Source of the DNA: Pseudomonas iranensis
GTDB lineage: Bacteria; Pseudomonadota; Gammaproteobacteria; Pseudomonadales; Pseudomonadaceae
DNA length: 64,000 bases
Direction: 5' to 3'
NCBI RefSeq assembly: GCF_014268585.2
Contig: NZ_CP077092.1
Location: 3,596,001 to 3,660,000, forward strand
A program made the position numbers and the translations under genes. How positions within the stretch are numbered: the stretch's first letter is position 1; every line of letters begins with the position of its first letter. Below, one piece after another: positions 34,480 to 43,585 of the stretch. The notes under the pieces were generated by a model. The model made no database searches. It was given only the letters and a program-made list of their open reading frames with translations, and was not told the DNA's origin.

Positions 34480-37400
34480 CCCTGAGTTCGCAGCTTGAGA
34501 TTACCGTAGTAGAAACATGCCTTCCTTCGGACCAATGCAACGCCTGCAACCGGCAAGGATTACCAATCCTCCCGCTGCGAAAGGCTCTGGTACCGCGAGC
34601 TAGCGAAGACACCGGTGCGATGTCCAATTCGCGCATGGGCCTGCGTACATTACGCGCGGGCTATTTGTACGTACTACTTGATCAGCAGACCTGGCAAGCC
34701 TATCAAGTGACCCCCGATGGTTATCTACGTCAGTTCAATCCCGACGCACCTCCCGAGGCCAATGAGACTCCATTGTGCGATGCCTGTACCTCGGCGGGCC
34801 ACGACGCTCCAGCGTCCTTTCTCAACATCGATATCCGTAAGTACACCCATGCGTGGCTGGCCTTTGCCAGTGATCCGTGGCCTCGCAGCGTTCTCGACGC
34901 TTATAAAAACAGCGCTGCTTCGGGACGCTTCCGAAAACTCGACCTGCGAACTGCTCTGGACGCCCCCGACGGCGTAGAGAACGCGTTGCTGATGACAGCG
35001 ACGGAGCCTCGCGTGGATCAGCAAGTTCATGAATACCAGCGTCATCAGGCTGTCGGAGACCTGGATAAGGTCCATGGGTTTCACAGCCGCGTAACACGGT
35101 TGGGTGCACTAAAGAATTACTTGCGCCAAACGATTGACCAGCAAGGGTTGCAGCAAGGTGTACTCGCTCTGGTGCTGGACGACACGGTGGGCCTGATTCA
35201 ACAGTACAACTACTTGCGTAACGGCTGGATTGAGGCGCGTCAGCGATACATTGAAGACCCGATGAGGACCTACAAGCGCCAAACGTCAGATCTGCTACTG
35301 GCGATTCGCCAAATGCACCCGATCTGGGCCGACCAGCAGACCGCCTCATTTGCTCCCATGACGGGCGATGCGGCCCCGACCTTTGGCGACCCGGAGGTGG
35401 AGCGTCGACGCGCCATCGAAGAAAAAGTCCGGAAATACAATGCGTCACTGGAAAAGCGCTACAGCGAAGCCGATCGCGCCTCGTTTGAAGAAGACTATCA
35501 GCGCGAGTTGGCAAACTACCAACACTACATCGATTGGTGCGGCAGGCAATACGCAGAGCTCTGCCATGGCGCGCCGTTCAAGCACATTGAGGAGCATGAC
35601 TATGATGGCGCTGATTTCACGTCAGGAGTGGCCTACAGTCTGACCATGACGATGTGCCTGCGCGGCGGCATCAGCGAAGCACCGCTCGTCAACCAAAACA
35701 GCGCCAATGAAAAAGCGCCTTTTACGGATAAAGACCCGACAGCGAAGCTTTGGCTCGAGTGGCTGAAAAATCCGCAGAGCCCGGTCTATCGCGCGATATT
35801 GAGGCGGGACGAATCGCTGCTGGCGGGCTTGTTACCCAGTTTCAGCGTGACCGGCGACGCCGACTGGAACGACAGTGAAAAGCTTTACTCCGCAGTGGCC
35901 AAGGCCCTGACCAGCGATGAATTCAACCGCTATGTCCAGCCGCGTATCCAGACCGCCATGGCCCAACTCCTCGGCGCACTCAACGCTGCCAGCGCGCGAC
36001 TCCAACCGAGACTCGGGCCCGGCGTCAGTCGTGTAGTTTCTCGACTCAACAGTGCAAGCCAGCTGTTGTACAACGGCGTCCACCTCACCGAACTCAAGAT
36101 TCAAATGAAGTTCAGCGAGTACTACGCGTTGCTGTCCGAATACTTGCGCAAGGCGCAAACTCGGGCGTCCGAAGCTATCCGTTTGGGCGAAAAAAGCGCA
36201 AAAGCCAACGTGGACAAGGTGAACCACAAGTTCCAAAAGGTGCAAAGGAAAGTCGTCCCGCTGATCAGGACAGGGCTTCTCAGCATGGCCGTGCTGGATC
36301 CCAAAGTGGCCAATCAACTGATCACCCTAACGGTTTGGGTGGAGGGCGAAGCCGACAATCTGCGACGCGACCTGATGCGCAATACCGAGCAAGGCGTTGG
36401 CGGCGCGGGAGCCAGCGCCCAGCATTTACTGCAGGAAGCAGCGGTGGGCGTTGGCAGCCTGGACCCGAAGGCCCGGGCGACGTTACGCGGGCTCATGGTG
36501 TCAACAACGGTAGCAGCCGACTGGGTGCGTGCGGGGTTCATCGGGCTACGGGGAGTTGCCGGCAGCGGTCAGCTGTTGTTGGCGTTGGGCGGGTTTTATC
36601 TGCTCAACGACTCCATGAAGAAAAACTTTGAAGAAGCCGAGCGAGCGCTGGGCGACAAGGCTCCTGAAGCCAGACTGGCTCTGTATGGCGCGACGCTGGG
36701 GGTACTGGCTGCCGGCATGGAAGTGATAGGGATCGCACTTGAAGCAGGCGCGGGGAGAATTCAGCACGCGGCAGGCTTGCCTGCTCGGGTGACAGCTACC
36801 GCCAAGGCTACATATCGGGCTGGCCAGATCATTGCCAGAGCGGGAGCCGTGATTGGGGCTGTGACCGGGTTGTTTGATGCCGCCCAGGCGGGAATGGCCG
36901 CTAGTCGTACCATGAAGGCTGGTGACAAGTCGGCAAAGAATCTATACATCGCATCGGCATTTCTAAGCGGGTCTGGCGCAGCTTTTGGCATTAGTGCTGC
37001 TATCTATGGCGCGACGGCTCTTATGGGCCCAATGGGCATCGCCATCCTGCTGGGCATAGCAGGATATAGCGTTTTCCAATGGGCCAAAAGTGAAGAGTCC
37101 TCACCACTGGAAAAATGGGCCAGGCGCTGTTTCTTTGGTTACGCCAACGAAACGCCAAAGATTCACTGGAATCAGCCCGAACATGCTCCGGTTGCCATCG
37201 CCGAACTGAACGCCGCGACCTTCGGTGTCGATGCCGACGTGCGCTTTCGTTTGCGTTTGATCGCCGGCCAGAGCTATCACAGGGGCGGTTCGACAGGCGG
37301 AGCCGGCACCCTAGCTCAGGAAGAGAGGCTGGAATATCGCTTGGTATTGCCATGCTTTCAGCCGGAACATTCGGACTATCAATGGACCCTGCGCCTTCTA

Positions 37401-37742
37401 CGCGAAGGGGACGACCCTACCACTGGGGAATCCGGCGAAGTGGCCGCGAATGGTAGCCTAATTGCATCCTCCACGCCCTCAACAGCCATCGACGATGCCA
37501 CAACCACACGAAAAATGGACTATCACGTGGAGCGTGGCACGCCGATCGTCACCACTCGCAGCGCCGCGTTACCCAACAAGAGCGCCCTAGAAATTGTGGA
37601 CATTTCGGGCGCCCTTGTGCTCAAGCCTCGGAAGGGAGGCCAGAAAATCGAAGGTGCCATTCTGTCGCTCACCTACTGGCCCGACCGCACCGTACTCGAT
37701 GGGTATGCAGCGCTAACCCTGACTGCCTACTCCAATCTTTAA
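34476..37742 (+). CDS. VasX-like pore-forming T6SS effector (BTH_I2691 family)
   Basis: A 1088-residue effector. The N-terminus carries the VasX-type motif CNACNRQGLPILPLRKALV (about 22-40) and RAGYLYVLLDQQTWQAY. The middle is a long helical, charged region. Strongly hydrophobic or glycine-rich segments at about 692-712, 733-760, 788-806 and 822-868 form a colicin-like membrane-insertion block. About 220 residues of mainly beta-type C-terminal sequence follow, ending TALTLTAYSNL. VasX-family toxins are delivered by T6SS and depolarise target membranes. The DUF4123 gene upstream and the three small membrane proteins downstream complete an adaptor-effector-immunity set. Pore formation is inferred from family and hydrophobicity, not shown. 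Confidence 0.85.
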   Translation: MTLSSQLEITVVETCLPSDQCNACNRQGLPILPLRKALVPRASEDTGAMSNSRMGLRTLRAGYLYVLLDQQTWQAYQVTPDGYLRQFNPDAPPEANETPLCDACTSAGHDAPASFLNIDIRKYTHAWLAFASDPWPRSVLDAYKNSAASGRFRKLDLRTALDAPDGVENALLMTATEPRVDQQVHEYQRHQAVGDLDKVHGFHSRVTRLGALKNYLRQTIDQQGLQQGVLALVLDDTVGLIQQYNYLRNGWIEARQRYIEDPMRTYKRQTSDLLLAIRQMHPIWADQQTASFAPMTGDAAPTFGDPEVERRRAIEEKVRKYNASLEKRYSEADRASFEEDYQRELANYQHYIDWCGRQYAELCHGAPFKHIEEHDYDGADFTSGVAYSLTMTMCLRGGISEAPLVNQNSANEKAPFTDKDPTAKLWLEWLKNPQSPVYRAILRRDESLLAGLLPSFSVTGDADWNDSEKLYSAVAKALTSDEFNRYVQPRIQTAMAQLLGALNAASARLQPRLGPGVSRVVSRLNSASQLLYNGVHLTELKIQMKFSEYYALLSEYLRKAQTRASEAIRLGEKSAKANVDKVNHKFQKVQRKVVPLIRTGLLSMAVLDPKVANQLITLTVWVEGEADNLRRDLMRNTEQGVGGAGASAQHLLQEAAVGVGSLDPKARATLRGLMVSTTVAADWVRAGFIGLRGVAGSGQLLLALGGFYLLNDSMKKNFEEAERALGDKAPEARLALYGATLGVLAAGMEVIGIALEAGAGRIQHAAGLPARVTATAKATYRAGQIIARAGAVIGAVTGLFDAAQAGMAASRTMKAGDKSAKNLYIASAFLSGSGAAFGISAAIYGATALMGPMGIAILLGIAGYSVFQWAKSEESSPLEKWARRCFFGYANETPKIHWNQPEHAPVAIAELNAATFGVDADVRFRLRLIAGQSYHRGGSTGGAGTLAQEERLEYRLVLPCFQPEHSDYQWTLRLLREGDDPTTGESGEVAANGSLIASSTPSTAIDDATTTRKMDYHVERGTPIVTTRSAALPNKSALEIVDISGALVLKPRKGGQKIEGAILSLTYWPDRTVLDGYAALTLTAYSNL

Positions 37743-37760
37743 TCCTTCCGGAGTTCACTC

Positions 37761-38558
37761 ATGTTCTTCACAGCACCTTTGCTCGACCCACCGGCCCCTG
37801 GCTGGAAACGCGATCTACCAAAACCAAACGAGGCACCGAGCATCGAGCCTTATCCACCAGTACTGTCAAATTCGCCTAACCATGTTGACCAAACTTACCT
37901 TGAGTTGCGGCGCTCTACAGTCCGAACACGAGGTGCCGGACCATGGCTTGCAGCATTTTTTTTCGCACTGGCCGTTGCTCCGTTCCCGATCATCCTGCCA
38001 CTTGAAACATGGGATTTTTCCTCACTGTTCGTCACTTTTACCATCCTAGTATTATTCATTATCGGAATATGGGGTGGTGTGTACGCTTGGCGGATGGACG
38101 TAGAATCCCCCCGCGACGAACCCATTCGCTTCAACCGCCTGCGCCGCAAAGTCTATGTCTATCGCTTCCACCACGACGGGCTACGCCCCTTCAGCCGAAC
38201 TGCCTGGGGCGTGCGTGCCGAGGTCTACGACTGGGATGATCTGCGCGCAGAGGTGAGCAGCGTATATGGCCCCATGGGCACTGGCGGCCTGATCGAGTCG
38301 GTGAGCATCGCCGTGGTGAAACCCGGCACCTGTCAGGTGCTCGAGCGTTTCCATTTCGCCCACGGCACCATGCAGGGCGAAATGTACTGGGCCATGGCCC
38401 AACTGTTCATGCAGCAGGGCCCGCAAGCCCTGCCCATCTTTTCCAAACCACCGCGCGACTGGAACAACGAAGACGTCCGCTTCAACCTCGCCCGCCGCCT
38501 CGCCCCGAAAGTGCAATGGCCCGCCGACATTGACCTGCAATCAAGGACGGCTCCGTAA
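37761..38558 (+). CDS. Two-helix membrane protein, putative effector immunity protein, copy 1 (DUF6708-like)
   Basis: A 265-residue protein with a Pro-rich N-terminus (TAPLLDPPAPGWKRDLPKP), two membrane helices at about 57-80 and 90-112 and a cytosolic C-terminal domain starting RMDVESPRDEPIRFNRLRRK. I associate that domain with DUF6708, from memory. It starts 18 bp after the effector gene (CCGGAG upstream), the position of an immunity gene; the VasX immunity protein TsiV2 is likewise a membrane protein. The next copy overlaps its stop (TAATG). Confidence 0.78.
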   Translation: MFFTAPLLDPPAPGWKRDLPKPNEAPSIEPYPPVLSNSPNHVDQTYLELRRSTVRTRGAGPWLAAFFFALAVAPFPIILPLETWDFSSLFVTFTILVLFIIGIWGGVYAWRMDVESPRDEPIRFNRLRRKVYVYRFHHDGLRPFSRTAWGVRAEVYDWDDLRAEVSSVYGPMGTGGLIESVSIAVVKPGTCQVLERFHFAHGTMQGEMYWAMAQLFMQQGPQALPIFSKPPRDWNNEDVRFNLARRLAPKVQWPADIDLQSRTAP

Positions 38559-39361
38559 TGTCGTACACCGAACCGTTACTCGAGCCACCAGCGCCTGCCT
38601 GGAAACGCGATCTGCCAAAGCCGGATCAAACTCCTAGCAACCTCCCATATCCACCCGTGATGCCAAGTCCGCCTAATCATGCGGATGCCATTTACCTTGA
38701 ACTACCACGCTCGGCACTGAGAATACGAGGGCTAGGCGCCTGGTTGGGGATAGCTATTCTAGGTTTGTCCTTTCTCCTGCTTACAACTCCCCTAATCCTC
38801 CCTCCTGCACCATGGGAATCTGTTGATTGGGGCTTCATTCTAGTCTGCCTCGGTTTATCCATTGTCCTGTTTTGGTTCGGTATTCATGTCTGGCGAATGG
38901 ACGTAGAGGCCCCCCGCGACGAACCCATCCGCTTCAACCGCCTGCGCCGCAAAGTCTACGTCTATCGCTTCCACCACGACGGGCTACGCCCCTTCAGCCG
39001 AACCGCCTGGGGCGTACGTACGGAGGTTTACGACTGGGATGATCTACGCGCCGAGGTGAGTAGCGTATATGGCCCGATGGGCACCGGCGGCCTGATCGAA
39101 TCGGTCAGCATCGCCGTGGTGAAACCCGGAACGTGTCAGGTGCTTGAGCGCTTCCATTTCGCCCACGGCACAATGCAGGGCGAAATGTACTGGGCCATGG
39201 CCCAACTGTTCATGCAGCAGGGCCCGCAAGCCCTGCCCACCTTCACTAGACCACCGCGCGACTGGAACAACGAAGACGTGCGCTTCAATCTCGCCCGCCG
39301 CCTCGCTCCCAAAGTGCGGTGGCCTGCGGAAATAGACTTGGAATCACGCACCGCTCCCTGA
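38558..39361 (+). CDS. Putative immunity membrane protein, copy 2 (DUF6708-like)
   Basis: A 267-residue paralogue of the preceding gene. The C-terminal about 150 residues differ from copy 1 at only a handful of positions, and the DNA is also nearly identical there. The N-terminal membrane part (helices about 58-80 and 88-110: LGIAILGLSFLLLTTPLIL) is much more divergent. Start ATG 38558 overlaps the stop of copy 1. Such a conserved scaffold with a variable membrane part fits recognition of different pore toxins; this is inference. Confidence 0.77.
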   Translation: MSYTEPLLEPPAPAWKRDLPKPDQTPSNLPYPPVMPSPPNHADAIYLELPRSALRIRGLGAWLGIAILGLSFLLLTTPLILPPAPWESVDWGFILVCLGLSIVLFWFGIHVWRMDVEAPRDEPIRFNRLRRKVYVYRFHHDGLRPFSRTAWGVRTEVYDWDDLRAEVSSVYGPMGTGGLIESVSIAVVKPGTCQVLERFHFAHGTMQGEMYWAMAQLFMQQGPQALPTFTRPPRDWNNEDVRFNLARRLAPKVRWPAEIDLESRTAP

Positions 39362-39467
39362 ATACGGACCCGCCGCGATAGGGCACATGCCCCTTTGGCT
39401 ACCTGCCAGCGCCCCCCGCAAGCTCAAAGCTGCAAGCAGCACTCACAAAGAACCGGAACTGCCCATC

Positions 39468-40271
39468 ATGCTTTTTACAGCACCTTTACTCGACAAACCC
39501 GCGCCTGGCTGGAAACACGACTTGCCGGGGCCAAACGAATCGCCGTCCACAGAACCGTATCCGCCCGTACTGTCAAATTCACCCAACCATGTTGATGGCG
39601 TGTATCTCGAAATGGCGCGGGCCACGATGAGAATTCGAGGAGTTGGTGTTTGGCTAACACCCTTCATGTTCGCGCTTGCTCTCATCCCTCCTAGCGTTTG
39701 GATCATTCTTTTTATAGCGACTGGAGTTGTACCTTCTTTTGTATTCAATTCGTTCGGACTCATCGCACTTATCATCACTGTTTGGGCAGGCGTGTTCTTC
39801 TGGCGAATGGACACCGAAGCCCCTCGCGACGAACCCATCCGCTTCAACCGCGCCCGACGCAAAGTCTATGTCTACCGCTTCCATCGTGACGGGCTGAGAC
39901 CCTTCAGCCGCACCGCCTGGGGTGTGCGCGTCGACGTTTTTGACTGGGATGATCTGCGCGCCGAGGCCTGTAGCATCTACGGCCCCATGGGCAGTGGCGG
40001 CCTCATCGAAACCGTCACCCTTGCTGTGGTGAAACCTGGCACCCATCAGGTAATAGATCGCTTTCATTTCGCCAATGAAATTCAACAGGGCGAAATGTAC
40101 TGGGCCATGGCCCAACTGTTCATGCAGCAAGGCCCACAAGCCCTGCCCACCTTCCCCAGACCACCGCGCGACTGGAACAACGAAGACGTGCGCTTCAACC
40201 TCGCCCGCCGCCTCGCCCCGAAAGTGCAATGGCCCGCCGACATTGACCTGCAATCAAGGACGGCTCCGTAA
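39468..40271 (+). CDS. Putative immunity membrane protein, copy 3 (DUF6708-like)
   Basis: A 267-residue third paralogue. The ATG at 39468 (MLFTAPLLD) aligns with the start of copy 1; an in-frame ATG at 39387 would add an unrelated tail. Membrane helices are at about 60-82 and 86-110. The C-terminal domain is more diverged in the middle (AEACSIYGPMGSGGLIETVTL) but its last about 80 bases are identical to the end of copy 1, a sign of gene conversion. It is separated from copy 2 by 106 bp and closes the T6SS island. Confidence 0.76.
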   Translation: MLFTAPLLDKPAPGWKHDLPGPNESPSTEPYPPVLSNSPNHVDGVYLEMARATMRIRGVGVWLTPFMFALALIPPSVWIILFIATGVVPSFVFNSFGLIALIITVWAGVFFWRMDTEAPRDEPIRFNRARRKVYVYRFHRDGLRPFSRTAWGVRVDVFDWDDLRAEACSIYGPMGSGGLIETVTLAVVKPGTHQVIDRFHFANEIQQGEMYWAMAQLFMQQGPQALPTFPRPPRDWNNEDVRFNLARRLAPKVQWPADIDLQSRTAP

Positions 40272-40363
40272 TCGTCTTTACGTCTCTTATGCTCAATCAC
40301 TCGAAAAAGCCGGAGGTCGGTTGGCTTGTGGCGCGCACCCGCAATAGCTGCATCACTACTCTG

Positions 40364-41257
40364 TTACGCCATCAGCCCCACCACCCAATCAATGAACACC
40401 CGCAATTTCAAACTGACATGCCGGTTCGGCGGGTACGCCAGATAAAGCGGCATCGACTCAAGCTGCCAGTCTTCAAACAACCGCACCAACTCGCCCCGCG
40501 CCACATGCGCATCAGACATATACGTCGGCAGCCACAACACACCCATGCCGGCCAGCCCTGCCGCCAGATAGGCATTGCCGTCATCCACTGCAAGCACATG
40601 CTGGCCCTTGATCTGCAGGCGCTCGGTGCCGTTGTGCAACGTGTACGGAAGAGGTTTACCAGTGCGAGCCCAGAGGAACGCGACGACGCGGTGATGGGAG
40701 TCTTGCAGTTCCAACGGGTGCTCGGGCGTCCCTTCTCGGGCCAGATAAGCCGGCGCGGCGAAAACACCCAAGGGCAGATCGGCAAGCTTGCGCGCCATCA
40801 ACGATTGATCGAGCAGCTCGCCGCCGCGCACCACGCAATCGACGTTCTCATCGATGATGTCGACGATGCGGTCGCTGACGCCCATGTCGATCTGGATGTC
40901 CGGGTAGCGCGCGTGAAAATCCGGCAAGGCTGGGACCAGAATATGCCGCGCGAACGGGCTCGGCACGTCGATGCGCAAACGCCCGCGCGGCCGTGCGGCG
41001 GCACCGGGCAGGCTGGTTTCGGCGTCGTCCATATCGGCCAACAGCTTGATCACCCGCTCGTAATACGCCGCGCCATCAGCGGTGACGTTGACCTTGCGTG
41101 TGGTGCGGTTGAGCAGCTTGACCCGCAGCCGCGCCTCCAGTTGCTGCACCAGTTGCGTCACCGTGGTCTTGCTCATGTGCAAGGTTTCGGCAGCTTTGGT
41201 GAAACTGCCCGCCTCGACCACCCGGGCAAAGGCCTGCATCGCATCGAACCGGTCCAT
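40364..41257 (-). CDS. LysR-family transcriptional regulator
   Basis: A regulator of about 297 residues with N-terminal helix-turn-helix (MDRFDAMQAFARVVEAGSF, then SKTTVTQLVQQLEARL) and a LysR substrate-binding domain from about 90. It belongs to the CrgA/DsdC-like subgroup judged by the opening. The start at 41257 is the family-typical one; an ATG at 41287 is also in frame. It is divergent from the RidA gene at 41372 and converges on the immunity array. Confidence 0.9.
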   Translation of the reverse strand: MDRFDAMQAFARVVEAGSFTKAAETLHMSKTTVTQLVQQLEARLRVKLLNRTTRKVNVTADGAAYYERVIKLLADMDDAETSLPGAAARPRGRLRIDVPSPFARHILVPALPDFHARYPDIQIDMGVSDRIVDIIDENVDCVVRGGELLDQSLMARKLADLPLGVFAAPAYLAREGTPEHPLELQDSHHRVVAFLWARTGKPLPYTLHNGTERLQIKGQHVLAVDDGNAYLAAGLAGMGVLWLPTYMSDAHVARGELVRLFEDWQLESMPLYLAYPPNRHVSLKLRVFIDWVVGLMA

Positions 41258-41371
41258 CCGCGCCCCTCGATTGTTTGGGATTTGCAAACAGTGAACGCCA
41301 AGCTTGCGCGTTTATCCGCGCACTGCAAATACCTAAAGTCGTTCCCATCAACCCCTGATGGAGTCAGCCCC

Positions 41372-41770
41372 ATGTCCAAGCGCGATGTAGTGTTCCCACC
41401 CGCCCGCCATGCCTTGTATGAGCGTCACCGCTACTCGCCGGCGATTCGCTCAAACGGTTTCCTGTTTGTCTCCGGCCAGGTCGGCAGTCGCGAGGACGGT
41501 TCACCGGAGGCGGATTTGCCCGGCCAGGTACGCACCGCCTTCAACAACCTCAACGCGATCCTCGCTGCGGCCGGTTGCAGCTTCGATGATGCGGTGGATG
41601 TCACCGTGTTCATGGTCGATCCGCACTCGACGTTCGAAACGATCTGGACTGTGGTGCCGGAGTTCTGGGGCGAAGCGCCGTTTCCGACCATCACCGCTGT
41701 CGGCGTGACCTGGCTGGCGGGTTTCGATTTTGAAATCAAGGTGATTGCCAGACTGCCCGAAGCGGCTTGA
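41372..41770 (+). CDS. RidA-family protein
   Basis: A 132-residue Rid-superfamily protein (SNGFLFVSGQVGSREDGS, VDVTVFMVDPHSTFETIW, FPTITAVGVTWLAG). The C-terminal strand reads FEIKVIARLP, with Lys where archetypal RidA has the catalytic Arg-x-Glu pair, so enamine deaminase activity is uncertain. TGGAG precedes the ATG. It is divergent from the LysR gene, which probably regulates it. Confidence 0.86.
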   Translation: MSKRDVVFPPARHALYERHRYSPAIRSNGFLFVSGQVGSREDGSPEADLPGQVRTAFNNLNAILAAAGCSFDDAVDVTVFMVDPHSTFETIWTVVPEFWGEAPFPTITAVGVTWLAGFDFEIKVIARLPEAA

Positions 41771-41927
41771 CCGGAACGGCACACAAACAGACACAACGCG
41801 CCGGCACGGAGGCTGGCCAATCTCCTCGCGAATGCGTATAACCTCGCCGTTTCGTCTACCCTGACGTGGCGCGCCGTTGACTACCGGTGGCCCTTCGAAT
41901 GTTGACGCTTACGAAACGGAGAATTCT

Positions 41928-42791
41928 ATGTTCAAGCGTACCCTCGCCCTCACCGCCGGTCTGGCGCTGTCCTTTTCTGCCCTGATGACGCAAGCCGCTG
42001 ATGTCCTGCGCGTCAGCGCGATTCCCGACGAAGCCCCGACCGAGCTGCTGCGCAAATTCGAACCGCTGGGTGCCTATCTTGAGCAGCGGTTGGGCATGAA
42101 GGTGCAATTTGTCCCCGTCGCCGACTACCCGGCGGTGGTTGAAGCGCTGGCCACCGATCGCCTCGATATGGCCTGGCTCGGCGGTTTCACTTTTGTGCAG
42201 GCACGTTTGAAGACCGACGCCACCACGCCAGTGATCCCGCTGGTGCAGCGCGAGCAGGACGCGCAGTTCACCAGCAAATTCATCACCGCCGACCCGAACG
42301 TGAAAAGCCTCGCCGACCTCAAGGGCAAGACCTTCGCCTTCGGTTCGGTATCGTCCACCTCCGGTAGCCTGATGCCGCGTTACTTCATGCTGAAAAACGA
42401 CGGCATCAAGCCGGAAGGCTATTTCAGCCGCGTCGCCTACTCCGGCGCTCACGACGCCACCGTTGCCTGGGTGCAGGCCGGCAAGGTCGATGCCGGGGTG
42501 TTGAATGCCAGCGTCTGGCAGAAACTGGTCGACGCCGGCAAGGTCGACACCAGCAAAGTCAAAGTCTTCGCCACCACCCCGACCTACTTCGATTACAACT
42601 GGACCGTGCGCGGCACCCTTGATCCGAAGCTGGCGGCGAAAATCAAGAAAGCCTTCCTCGACCTCGACCCGGCCAATCCTGAGCAGAAGAAGATTCTTGA
42701 TCTGCAGGCGGCCAGTCGCTTCATCGAAACCAAGCCTGAAAACTACAAGGGCATCGAGGAAGCCGCCCGCGCCGCCGAACTGCTGAAATGA
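41928..42791 (+). CDS. Periplasmic substrate-binding protein, phosphonate/selenate ABC type
   Basis: A 287-residue exported PhnD-type binding protein with a Sec signal (ALTAGLALSFSALMTQA, cleaved before AD). Characteristic parts are LRVSAIPDEAPTELLRKF, VPVADYPAVVEAL, RLDMAWLGGFTFVQA and FGSVSSTSGSLMPRYF. In Pseudomonas genomes this set of four genes is often labelled a putative selenate importer; I follow that from memory, while phosphonate or phosphite cannot be excluded from sequence. AACGGAGA precedes the start. The stop overlaps the ATPase gene (ATGA). Confidence 0.86.
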   Translation: MFKRTLALTAGLALSFSALMTQAADVLRVSAIPDEAPTELLRKFEPLGAYLEQRLGMKVQFVPVADYPAVVEALATDRLDMAWLGGFTFVQARLKTDATTPVIPLVQREQDAQFTSKFITADPNVKSLADLKGKTFAFGSVSSTSGSLMPRYFMLKNDGIKPEGYFSRVAYSGAHDATVAWVQAGKVDAGVLNASVWQKLVDAGKVDTSKVKVFATTPTYFDYNWTVRGTLDPKLAAKIKKAFLDLDPANPEQKKILDLQAASRFIETKPENYKGIEEAARAAELLK

Positions 42792-43585
42792 CCCTACGCC
42801 TCACCCAGGGCAGCCTGCGCCACGCCAATGGCGTCGCTGCCCTTCGCAACATCGACGTGCAGATTGGCGCTGGCGAACAGGTGGCGATCATCGGCCCGTC
42901 CGGCGCGGGCAAGTCGAGCCTGCTCAATCTGCTGGCCACCGCGCTCAAGCCCAGCAGTGGCGACATCGAAGTGCTCGGCGAACGCGCCTGGCACTTGTCG
43001 GCGCGCCAGCGCCAGCGCCTGCGTGCGCGCATCGGTCTGGTGCATCAGGCGCCGCCGATTCCACCGCGTCAGCGGGTCATTACGGCGGTGCTGGCCGGCA
43101 AGCTCGGTCAGTGGAGTCTGGGCAAAAGTCTGCTGAACCTGCTGCATCCGCTGGATGTGGCTGGCGCTCGTGCGGCGTTGGCGCGGCTGGACTTGGGCGA
43201 CAAACTGTTCGCCCATTGCCAGCAATTGTCCGGCGGGCAATTGCAGCGCGTCGGCATTGCGCGGGTGCTGTATCAGGCGCCGGAAATATTGCTCGCCGAC
43301 GAGCCGGTTTCAGCGATGGACCCGGTCCTCGCCGGCCACACGCTGTCGATCCTGGCGCGCCATGCTCGCGAGCACAACGTCACGCTGGTGGCGAGCCTGC
43401 ACGCGGTGGAACTGGCGCTGGCGCACTTTCCACGGATCATTGGCTTGCGCGACGGGCAGATTCTTTTTGATTGCCCATCCGATCAAGTCAGCCTCGACAA
43501 GCTCGATGCGCTGTACGCCAATGAACAACTGCAATCGCCAGCGCCTGCGGTCGCACCTTTGATTGTGCAGATTCCGCGATGCTGA
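42788..43585 (+). CDS. ABC transporter ATPase (phosphonate/selenate type)
   Basis: A 265-residue PhnC-like ATPase. Walker A GPSGAGKSSL, signature LSGGQLQRVGIAR, Walker B ILLADEPVSAMD and the switch His in VASLHAVELAL are all present. Second gene of the importer operon, overlapping both neighbours, so a stoichiometric complex is expected. Confidence 0.94.
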   Translation: MTLRLTQGSLRHANGVAALRNIDVQIGAGEQVAIIGPSGAGKSSLLNLLATALKPSSGDIEVLGERAWHLSARQRQRLRARIGLVHQAPPIPPRQRVITAVLAGKLGQWSLGKSLLNLLHPLDVAGARAALARLDLGDKLFAHCQQLSGGQLQRVGIARVLYQAPEILLADEPVSAMDPVLAGHTLSILARHAREHNVTLVASLHAVELALAHFPRIIGLRDGQILFDCPSDQVSLDKLDALYANEQLQSPAPAVAPLIVQIPRC

